17,290 nucleotides of DNA from assembly GCA_030849065.1 (NCBI GenBank), contig JASAON010001368.1:1-17290 (forward strand). Reading direction: 5' to 3'. Positions 8,277 to 15,450 of the stretch are shown in pieces. This stretch comes from Jaenimonas drosophilae (Eukaryota; Euglenozoa; Kinetoplastea; Trypanosomatida; Trypanosomatidae). A program made the position numbers and the translations under genes. Below the pieces are notes generated by a model, which searched no databases, had not been told where the DNA came from, and saw nothing but the letters and a program-made list of their open reading frames with translations. The stretch's first letter is position 1. Every line of letters starts with the position of its first letter.

Positions 8277-10088
8277 CTACATTTCCGGAATAGCCTTGAA
8301 AACGTAGGCTTGGGGCTTACTCTTCTGGATTTGGACAGCTGAGTTGATCACATCAGGCCAGCGAACTTCTCGGTTTGTGCCACGTTGCATAAAACGCAGT
8401 GGCTGAAATCCCGCAAAATTTCCAGTACGGGTGTAGTGACTCTCGTAGAACCACTTCACAGGTCGAGATTGAATGCGTCGCTGCTTGCGGAAATCACTGT
8501 CCGGCGTGTCGGGAACATGTTCTTGGTATTGCTCCTGCGATGGGGTGTTCTCAACTCCCCACTCCATGTTGGGAGCCCAGAAGCGGAAATCTGCCCACTC
8601 CTCCTTCCAGTACCAAGCACGCATCTCGGACATCTTTGCCGAACGCAGGGACCCATCGGGTTGTCTAATGACGAAGCGACGGCGCTTTTCATTCGTGGGA
8701 TCAAGCTCCAGCTTCTTGAGAGGTTCATGGCCCACATTTACACCAATCTCTGCGAACATCCAATTGTACTCCGACTTGTTCGCGTGGTCACGATGAGGTC
8801 CGGCCCATACAGGCATGTGGCTATACTGTTGCACAGGTTCACCGGTGCGACCAATCATTTCCGGAAACATACGACGATAGACGTCGTAGTTGTCACCCCA
8901 GTAGTCCTCATAGTCCTGCTCCGTCTGAAGGAAGCGGTAGGGATCATCCATCTCCCACACATTCGCGTAGCTTGCCTCACGGCGATTGACCAAATCCTTG
9001 AAGAGGAACTTGTCGCTATAGAAGGTGATCTTTTGCTCCGCAAAGCGCATCTTTCCATAGAAGAGTCCCTGCTTGCGTGCGCGCACGTCACGAATCCACT
9101 CAAGCGCAAAAAGACGCTTGGGAAGTGACCAATCAGGTTCCACGCAGGCGTCATAGCACGCCTTGAAGTGGTGCCACACTAAAATTTTCCTAACAAGCGT
9201 AAAGTCTAGGCCGTACATCTTGGCTAGGCGCTCCGGCGGCCACCGCTCCGGGGCTTTGCTCCAAAGAGCAAACAATTCAGGCCCAAGCTCATCCCTAACC
9301 TTGTAGTCCTCATTGATTTCGTAGCGGAGACGCTTCGACATGTCGAAAAACTCGGGTGTGCCCAGTGAGGTTTGAAACCCAATTCGTCGCTCGAGTACCT
9401 CCTTGTTTGCGACGTTGTTCTGTGTCAACGCCTCCAGCCACATTAAGTCCACATGAGTCATCACAGCCAGCAAAGGACGAATTTTGCGGTCAAAGTGTTC
9501 GCGCAGACGCTGAAGCCCCTCCTCATCCAATGACTTGAACCATTCATTCAAGAACTGAATGTAATCACTAAACGAGCACGGATATCCCGCACTACGATCA
9601 CCAAACTCCAAGGTTCTCCAGCGTTCCTTGACCAGATGTTTCAGGAGTACTGCATCATCCTTGAGAGCATCCTTTGACGGGTTCAATGGGGCTGCATTTT
9701 TAGCGCCACGGTAAATGGCTATCTTCTCGGCGTTGGTTCTACTGGGAAGTTTCATGAGCTCAACAGAGAGCACATTTTGTAGGTACCATGCACCAAACGG
9801 ATTCGCCCACCATGGAACTTCATAGCGTCGGTCCTTGAGAGACTGTGGCATATCCATGAAGGGCTGAAGTGCCTCATCCATATCGGCAGATCGCGGACGA
9901 TTCAGCCAGAGATCCCACTGAGGAGCATCAAAGGACTTCATCTCACTTAGGTCCTTGGTCCACACCTTCGGATCCCTCCATTGAACTGGTTTAGGAGGCT
10001 CTGACAACACATGATGCTTCCACGACTTCCTCTCACGTGGGCCTCGCTTGTTGAACGGATACCGCCTCAGCACAAGCGACCTTCGCAT
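8277..10088 (-). CDS. Probable mitochondrial protein, possibly ribosome-associated
   Basis: This 603-residue soluble protein is rich in Arg, Lys, Trp and Tyr. The N-terminus (MRRSLVLRRYPFNKRG) is basic with no acidic residue for about 18 residues, which fits a mitochondrial presequence. No transmembrane segment is seen. A motif at 283-305, beginning WPPERLAKMYGL and ending in a hydrophobic helix, resembles the helix-turn-helix-like segment seen in mitochondrial proteins of the Bot1/mS45 and Rrg9/neugrin type. The C-terminal third is dense in aromatic and charged residues, as is common in kinetoplastid mitoribosomal and mitoribosome-assembly proteins. I do not recognise the exact family, so the mitoribosomal suggestion is inference. 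The ATG at 10088 opens the frame, and no upstream ATG lies between it and the proposed acceptor at 10249. The stop is TAG. Confidence 0.75.
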   Translation of the reverse strand: MRRSLVLRRYPFNKRGPRERKSWKHHVLSEPPKPVQWRDPKVWTKDLSEMKSFDAPQWDLWLNRPRSADMDEALQPFMDMPQSLKDRRYEVPWWANPFGAWYLQNVLSVELMKLPSRTNAEKIAIYRGAKNAAPLNPSKDALKDDAVLLKHLVKERWRTLEFGDRSAGYPCSFSDYIQFLNEWFKSLDEEGLQRLREHFDRKIRPLLAVMTHVDLMWLEALTQNNVANKEVLERRIGFQTSLGTPEFFDMSKRLRYEINEDYKVRDELGPELFALWSKAPERWPPERLAKMYGLDFTLVRKILVWHHFKACYDACVEPDWSLPKRLFALEWIRDVRARKQGLFYGKMRFAEQKITFYSDKFLFKDLVNRREASYANVWEMDDPYRFLQTEQDYEDYWGDNYDVYRRMFPEMIGRTGEPVQQYSHMPVWAGPHRDHANKSEYNWMFAEIGVNVGHEPLKKLELDPTNEKRRRFVIRQPDGSLRSAKMSEMRAWYWKEEWADFRFWAPNMEWGVENTPSQEQYQEHVPDTPDSDFRKQRRIQSRPVKWFYESHYTRTGNFAGFQPLRFMQRGTNREVRWPDVINSAVQIQKSKPQAYVFKAIPEM

Positions 10089-10394
10089 ATCTCCGCTACT
10101 CTCTCTAAGATCGGAACAAAAACGATAGCGATGAAGGGGCTGACTACCACCGCAACAATGTGCCTATCCGATGCAGGGAAGCCCGTGGCACGACGACAAA
10201 TCGGCGCTGGTAGGAGGGCCGATGCCGGTCAATCAACTTAAATCTAGCTAAATGCAAGTACGTTGAGAAAACAAAGTGTAGTGTTGGTGCACCTAGGAAG
10301 AACACATTCACTCACAAGTCAGGCGGCGAGTATTGGAGGACGGACCTCCAGATGATCTTATCGCGGCATCGGGTCAGGAAGCACAGGAGAGGGC
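10089..10394. other. Intergenic gap between UNC-50-like gene and the 603-aa gene
   Basis: This 306-base spacer holds only the weak acceptor noted above. No RNA gene, repeat or further reading frame with an ATG start and coding character is seen. Confidence 0.55.
10248..10276 (-). other. Weak candidate trans-splice acceptor for the 603-aa gene
   Basis: A short pyrimidine-rich stretch on the minus strand (10276-10265) is followed by its first AG at 10249-10248. This gives a 5' UTR of about 159 bases free of ATG. The tract is short and interrupted, so the assignment is weak. Confidence 0.35.
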
Positions 10395-11126
10395 CTACGC
10401 AACCAACTGTTGGGTCTCCCATACGATCAGGTTTTTGGACAGCAGAAGGCTGAACACTACATACAGCGCAACGATGATTGGGATGGGATACATCAGTTTC
10501 TGCTGTTGTGCTAGCATTGGAAGCTCTAGGTACCCCAAAAACACGTTGTAGACGTAGTTGGCGCATCCGAAAAAGTATAGTCCGTTTGCGATGAGGCACG
10601 ATACATACGATGTTGAGCCAAATAGTACGGGGAGTAAAAAAAATGGCACAACGCGTGCCCACACAAAGTACGTGAAGAAACCGTTGCAGTGAATATCAAA
10701 TGCGTATTGCCAATCCACCTCGCGCCGAACAGAAGGATCTTTCACGGTATGAGTGATCAAGAACCTGCTGACAAGAATCCACGTGATAGTGGCGAATAAA
10801 ACACCAGTGAGAAGATACCCGATGACAACATTGTAGATAGCGGCGTAGAGGGTAGAAGCACCAATAACCCCAAAGGCACAAGCATTTGCAATCGTAGCAA
10901 GTATAAGAAAGAAGGATTGCAGCACCATAAACGCAGGGTCATCGCGATGATACTGGTTCTTTGTCATTTTTCGCGCTTTGCTCATCTTGCTAACTAATGA
11001 CGGTGACACCAGAAGTGAGTACATTTGCGACAAGGCTGAATCTAGATCCATCTGATCCACTTGCAGTGCACGTCGGGCAAAGGGAGGAAGCTGGGAAATC
11101 CATCTTGAAGTAGATCGGCTAAACAT
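10395..11126 (-). CDS. UNC50: UNC-50 / Gmh1 family Golgi membrane protein
   Basis: This 243-residue protein matches the UNC-50 family (human UNC50, yeast Gmh1) along its length. The family signatures are present: the segment QVDQMDLDSA at 22-31, RDDPAF at 61-66, EVDWQYAFDIHCN at 136-148 and FLGY at 196-199. Five hydrophobic segments are visible at about 66-88, 99-124, 148-170, 172-198 and 211-231, which is the expected topology. Family members sit in the Golgi and ER. Gmh1 binds the Arf exchange factors Gea1/Gea2, and animal UNC-50 supports receptor trafficking, so a role in early secretory traffic is expected here. The length is close to that of relatives (about 250-270). The start is the first ATG in frame, after a pyrimidine tract and AG. 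The stop is TAG. Confidence 0.93.
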   Translation of the reverse strand: MFSRSTSRWISQLPPFARRALQVDQMDLDSALSQMYSLLVSPSLVSKMSKARKMTKNQYHRDDPAFMVLQSFFLILATIANACAFGVIGASTLYAAIYNVVIGYLLTGVLFATITWILVSRFLITHTVKDPSVRREVDWQYAFDIHCNGFFTYFVWARVVPFFLLPVLFGSTSYVSCLIANGLYFFGCANYVYNVFLGYLELPMLAQQQKLMYPIPIIVALYVVFSLLLSKNLIVWETQQLVA

Positions 11127-11445
11127 GATTCTATTGTCTCAGCAGGATCCGCGTACCGGAGAGCTATCTACGAAAAACCAGTAACTATCCATGCGGAAAG
11201 AAAGCAAGGCATTTTTTAAAGCATGGAATGAAACAGGATTCAGGCGAGGTTTCAGATTAGCCAAAATGACGCAAATGAACCACGGTCAGATGAATGACTA
11301 GTTGGGCCCCTATTGTACATCCTCTGCTTTCGACAAAGGGAAGAGGCTCGTCTAAATACATAAGTCCGTGAAGTGACAAACCTTTTCCGATCTATACTCA
11401 CACCATTCAGAATCACAACGAACAGCGGCAATCGATCTGGTTTTC
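11127..11445. other. Intergenic gap between SHIPPO-repeat gene and UNC-50-like gene
   Basis: This 319-base spacer should be the 3' UTR of the SHIPPO-repeat gene plus the UNC-50-like 5' UTR. Only the acceptor signal at 11209-11185 stands out; no other feature is visible. Confidence 0.55.
11185..11209 (-). other. Candidate trans-splice acceptor of the UNC-50-like gene
   Basis: A pyrimidine-rich tract on the minus strand (11209-11195) is followed by its first AG at 11186-11185. The predicted 5' UTR is 58 bases and contains no ATG. Confidence 0.5.
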
Positions 11446-12840
11446 CTAATCCAGCCATGTAGTGTCTCCGCCAATAGTGACATTGTGTGTCTTTTTTAGG
11501 AAAGTGCTGTCGTGGTAGTAACGGCCAGGGCCAGGGTTTCCGGGATGAACTGCCGACAGGTTGAAACGAACCTCAGTATTCCATCTTCCCATGCGCGTTC
11601 GAGGGTCGTTACCAACGGAATAACTTCCAGGTCCTGGCGTTGACTGACATACTCCAGCGGGCTCCATTCTTGGTGCGGTTCCGAATGTACTGCGGAGAGT
11701 TGACTCTGGCTTGGGCCAATCGTACTTTACATCATAGCTACGGTCAGGAAGTCTCTCTGCCGCCGTAGCAGGTGAGATGTCACCATCCACAAACGGGCGT
11801 GAAAAAATACGACGAGGAATTCGCAGTGGAGCAGAGTGAGAAAATGACCTTTCAACAACAGGTGCATCTCGAGCGGTTGGTCCAAAACGCTCTACGGTGG
11901 AGCCGAACGGAGCAGCACCACCACAATGGCGGTGTTTCGGAATGATTTTGGAGTCATACGCCCCAGGACCTGGAAGTACAGTATCGCCCCCTCGGAATCG
12001 ATCACTCTGAGATAAAAATGCTGCCGAGCCGTTGCCCTCATAAGCAGCTGGGCGGCGCGGTGCTATATTTCCTGTGTAGCTTCCTGGACCTGGAATTTCA
12101 GTTGTTCTACTGTCGAAGCGGGATGCTGTAGAGCCAAATCCTGCATTTGACGGAAGCGGCTTTTTGCAGTTCACATCACGAGTGTTGTAGCTGCCGGGAC
12201 CCGGAACACCATTGTCCGCATGCTTGGTTCGGTTTGTTTTCGTTGCAAACATTGATGATGGCTTTGAATTGTAAATGTTTGGTGCCTTTGCATCGGTATT
12301 GTAGGTTCCAGGACCAGGATTCTCATTGAGACGTGGTGCTTCGCGCTCTGAATACTTTCCAAAATGCGACGCTTTGGGGTGAGCACGGTAATGCGATTCA
12401 TAGACTGGGTCATAGTACCCTGGCCCAGTTACGTCGTTCACAAACCCACCTGGAGAATCAGAAAACGCGAAGCGATGACTCCTCGGATTCTTTTTCGTCG
12501 GCCACCGATCCGTAACATTATATGCCCCAGGACCCGGATTATTATCAGCATCATGCAGCGGAAATCTAGTATTCTCGGAAAGGAACGGGCACGATGCTAC
12601 ACCATAGCCAGCATCTGCATTTGGTAGAGTGTACGCGCCAGGACCGGGAACAGCAGGGTCAACCTGTGATAAAGGTGGTCTTTCACTTGTTGTATTGAAT
12701 GGAGCATAGCTGTTGTTACACGGCGGTGCGAAATTTGTGTTGTAAGAGCCTGGTCCAACATTAGGGCCGGTTGCTGATTCGTTATTGATTCCCACCTGCT
12801 TTGCACGAATCAAAGGAAGCTCTTCTAAAACAGTGGTCAT
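11446..12840 (-). CDS. SHIPPO / sperm-tail PG-rich repeat protein, ten repeats
   Basis: This 464-residue, Pro/Gly/Asn/Ser-rich protein is built from SHIPPO (STPGR) repeats. Ten GPGxY cores lie at residues 29-33, 66-70, 103-107, 139-143, 176-180, 214-218, 251-255, 291-295, 403-407 and 437-441, most preceded by Pro. Between them recur short F-[GL]-S-x3-RF segments (FGSTASRF, FLSQSDRF). Proteins of this class line ciliary and flagellar microtubules or outer dense fibres, so an axonemal or cytoskeletal location is expected in a flagellate. Spacing is regular at about 36-40 residues for the first eight repeats. A gap of about 110 residues before repeat nine holds only a degenerate unit (LPDRSYDVKYDW). 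The frame is open four codons upstream to a GTG, but the first ATG is at 12840, just downstream of a splice-acceptor signal, so I start there. The stop is TAG. Confidence 0.93.
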   Translation of the reverse strand: MTTVLEELPLIRAKQVGINNESATGPNVGPGSYNTNFAPPCNNSYAPFNTTSERPPLSQVDPAVPGPGAYTLPNADAGYGVASCPFLSENTRFPLHDADNNPGPGAYNVTDRWPTKKNPRSHRFAFSDSPGGFVNDVTGPGYYDPVYESHYRAHPKASHFGKYSEREAPRLNENPGPGTYNTDAKAPNIYNSKPSSMFATKTNRTKHADNGVPGPGSYNTRDVNCKKPLPSNAGFGSTASRFDSRTTEIPGPGSYTGNIAPRRPAAYEGNGSAAFLSQSDRFRGGDTVLPGPGAYDSKIIPKHRHCGGAAPFGSTVERFGPTARDAPVVERSFSHSAPLRIPRRIFSRPFVDGDISPATAAERLPDRSYDVKYDWPKPESTLRSTFGTAPRMEPAGVCQSTPGPGSYSVGNDPRTRMGRWNTEVRFNLSAVHPGNPGPGRYYHDSTFLKKTHNVTIGGDTTWLD

Positions 12841-12863
12841 TGAGACGGTCACTCTTGCAGGTA

Positions 12864-12912
12864 CTACACAGCATCAACATAAGTAGATATCAGAAAAGAA
12901 GAAGAAGGAAAG
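12864..12912 (-). other. Candidate trans-splice acceptor of the SHIPPO-repeat gene
   Basis: An uninterrupted pyrimidine tract of about 21 bases on the minus strand (12912-12892) is followed 27 bases later by its first AG at 12865-12864. This predicts a 23-base 5' UTR ending at the ATG at 12840. It would place the GTG at 12852 in the UTR, supporting the ATG start. The whole gap to the upstream gene is only 143 bases. Confidence 0.6.
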
Positions 12913-12983
12913 CATGACCAACATCAGGATAACCAGAACGTCAAAGTGAAGCAGATTAGAAAAAATTAGCAGTGTTGTGTGAA

Positions 12984-15380
12984 TTATAGAGCAATAATTG
13001 CCCACAGTATGTACGCAAACAGCGCCAGAAGACACACTGCCCAAGTTCTATATGCCGCGATCCACCGAGTTGAAAGTCTCATAAAGGGGCGTGAGGCACA
13101 ATCGGAGCATAGTGCCACTTTCTCGTTTGAAAAGACTACTGAACTTTCAGAAAACAGCTCACGACAATAGTGGCAAACTCTTGATGAGCTCTCTGATTGT
13201 GTTCGTAGAGAAAGCGATTCACCGCTTCTCGTTACTGGCAATGACCGGCAGCAGCTGCCGTATACCAGTTCGCATATTGTGCACTCCCACAAAGCCGTCT
13301 CAGAACAATGATTGCAACACTTATACTTTGAAGTTCTCAGAAGCCACATTCGATGTCCGCGCTCACACTTGGGTATCCAAACTGAGAAGTACAATTCTTG
13401 CATCATCTCTACCACACTATCAAGAAACAGGGTAACACCAACTAGAATAGGAAACTCATTCCTACAGCTCATCCAAGTTGCGGAGCTATGGTTTCCTGGA
13501 ACGCTACCATTTCTTGTTCCAAGTTTAACCTTATCGAAGAAGACACGATTCGGCCTCTGACCACCTCTAAAAAAATGACTCTTTTCCTTGGCTGAAATAC
13601 TGTCCATGGAAGTCATGAGTGATGACTTGTTGCACCCCACATAAGAAGAAGCTGCCTCAGTGCCCTGCACACCACTTGTTGAGAAGTGATCCCTCCACTT
13701 GACACAGAATTTCTCGGATCCAGGAAACGCAGCGCTCAGCGATTCCACACAATGGCGCAGGTTTTCTTTAACTGCCTCTGACGAATCAGATTGAAGTACA
13801 CCGTCCAAAATAACAAGGACTCGAGCAACAATATCGGCGCACTCATCGCCATGCATATTCAGAAGCCGCGTTCGCCCATTGTCCTCCGACCAATCAAGGA
13901 GGCAGTACTTTTGAAGCGAATTTGAGACGGTATCCGTCTTCAAGAATGACTGATTAACTGCAGCAAACATTTTTTGCACCACAGGATTCATCAGCACCTC
14001 CACGCACATTCGAAGCACGAGAGCACCAGGATCATCAATAACCCCAATGATATTTCCATTGGAGATAACGCGAAGAACGTCAAATGTAATAAAGCTGAAT
14101 ACTTCATAGTGCTGCATAACATAGTTGCTGGTTGGGGTACCGCCCCTTCTCCAATGAGGGTTTAGAAGAGTCAGCCACAATTCCAGCAAATTGTTGACGT
14201 GAACGTTGCGTATTTTTGGAAACCTGTCCAAAGAAATTATGCACGAACGGAAGAGAACGAGGGTGTTCCGAAAAAAGCTCTTGGAAATGTGCCTGATATC
14301 AGAGGAAGAATTTGCTAGGGAGTCATCATGAAAATCTATCCCACACCCTTCAGAACCAAAGTCATCAACTGGCTGCAGAGACATAAAAATTTCTGTAATA
14401 AAAGGTACGAAGCTGCACAGGGAAGCCAGCGCACATGGATCATAGCAAGCGTTCCGCCTCGGCTCCTTGTTGGTGTGGCTCAGGTGCTTGCCTAACAGAA
14501 GGAATGGCTCACAAATGAGGAGAGCGCCGATTACATCAGCGGACGACCAGGATGCATCCTCGATACTTGTGCGGCTCGCGAGATGTTGAGGTACTGATGG
14601 AGTCACATAGAATTGGAAATACGCACAAAGCACTCGGTGGCAGAAAGGAAACTCGCTTGGCTGACTTCGGCAAAAATAGGATACCACCGCACTCCCATAA
14701 TCCAGTATCGACCACAAACCCTTGCGCTTCTGAGATTCCAGTGTATTTACGTGTAGCTGTGTTGATTGCTTGACAATGTAAACCATCATCCGTGAAACAA
14801 AATAAGCCAATGGAGAGCATGGAAGTGACGACATGATGCGCTGTTGCGATGGTTCCTTCCTTGTTGCGATTGGAGGATACCAAAAGGGAATAAACAATGC
14901 AGGCGGCACTGTCTTCCTCGAAAAGGAATAGAGACTGGAATCATCCGTTTCTCCTAAAAGACGTAACGAGTCGGAATATAGTGAAGATAGAGGGAAATCC
15001 GTCGTGTAACAGGTACCCGTCTCTAAGTCCTCACTTTGCTTCTTCCAGCAGCGTCTCAAGTGTCGTGAAAACGAAGGTGTTGGTCGAGAGAGTGATTCTA
15101 GGACACTCACAAACGGTGTTGCCGGGGATACCAGATGAAATAACGATGATGCGACCGAGCCATTCGGGTAGCAGTTTGCGTCATCCATCCAGCATCCTTC
15201 TGAATCCACAGTGTCAAAAATGGACCCGAAAATGCGGTCGCACAATTGAACAAATGGGCTCGTGCCATCATTGACGCCAAAGAATATGTCAAAATAACCC
15301 TTTGAGGAAGGATCTAATGGTAGTTTGACTGAGGAAAAGAATGCACAGTGGTCATCGATGTGATCTGACGTTCGTTTCAT
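12984..15380 (-). CDS. SMPD4 (neutral sphingomyelinase 3)-like protein with C-terminal zinc-binding region
   Basis: This 798-residue protein resembles SMPD4 (the mit_SMPDase family) in the order of several segments. SPFVQLCDRIFGS at 41-53 matches the family's FPWLVESIFGS region. SLPCSPLAYFVSRM at 185-198 matches the NPFEYYIFFFA region. ELWLTLLNPHWR at 400-411 matches the family's MWLSYLQPWR. VIDDPGALVLR at 447-457 and what follows match the VSPKHALMVFR segment. A helix at 779-797 forms a C-terminal membrane anchor, as in SMPD4. Unlike human SMPD4, residues 672-761 are cysteine-rich: C672, H676, C689, C692, C700, C703, C710, C711, then C736, C739, C758, C761. SMPD4 sits in the ER and nuclear envelope; its sphingomyelinase activity is debated. 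The SMPD4 match comes from recalled family sequence and is distant. The frame extends two codons to a GTG, but the ATG at 15380 is used. It is the first gene of the minus-strand cluster. Confidence 0.7.
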   Translation of the reverse strand: MKRTSDHIDDHCAFFSSVKLPLDPSSKGYFDIFFGVNDGTSPFVQLCDRIFGSIFDTVDSEGCWMDDANCYPNGSVASSLFHLVSPATPFVSVLESLSRPTPSFSRHLRRCWKKQSEDLETGTCYTTDFPLSSLYSDSLRLLGETDDSSLYSFSRKTVPPALFIPFWYPPIATRKEPSQQRIMSSLPCSPLAYFVSRMMVYIVKQSTQLHVNTLESQKRKGLWSILDYGSAVVSYFCRSQPSEFPFCHRVLCAYFQFYVTPSVPQHLASRTSIEDASWSSADVIGALLICEPFLLLGKHLSHTNKEPRRNACYDPCALASLCSFVPFITEIFMSLQPVDDFGSEGCGIDFHDDSLANSSSDIRHISKSFFRNTLVLFRSCIISLDRFPKIRNVHVNNLLELWLTLLNPHWRRGGTPTSNYVMQHYEVFSFITFDVLRVISNGNIIGVIDDPGALVLRMCVEVLMNPVVQKMFAAVNQSFLKTDTVSNSLQKYCLLDWSEDNGRTRLLNMHGDECADIVARVLVILDGVLQSDSSEAVKENLRHCVESLSAAFPGSEKFCVKWRDHFSTSGVQGTEAASSYVGCNKSSLMTSMDSISAKEKSHFFRGGQRPNRVFFDKVKLGTRNGSVPGNHSSATWMSCRNEFPILVGVTLFLDSVVEMMQELYFSVWIPKCERGHRMWLLRTSKYKCCNHCSETALWECTICELVYGSCCRSLPVTRSGESLSLRTQSESSSRVCHYCRELFSESSVVFSNEKVALCSDCASRPFMRLSTRWIAAYRTWAVCLLALFAYILWAIIAL

Positions 15381-15408
15381 TTCCACCTTTGCTCCTTTCT
15401 AGCCTAGA

Positions 15409-15450
15409 CTTCAGGAAACGCATAAATAGGCAAAATAATTAAAAAAGGGG
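15409..15450 (-). other. Candidate trans-splice acceptor of the SMPD4-like gene
   Basis: A short C4T6 tract on the minus strand (15450-15441) is followed by its first AG at 15410-15409. This would leave a 28-base 5' UTR. The tract is short and other AGs follow closely, so the exact site is uncertain. Confidence 0.4.

Noticed and set aside
12841..12852. Four-codon N-terminal extension of the SHIPPO-repeat protein from a GTG.
   Set aside because: Nuclear kinetoplastid genes start at ATG, and the first in-frame ATG is at 12840 just after a splice-acceptor signal. The same reasoning applies to the GTG at 15386 before the ATG at 15380.
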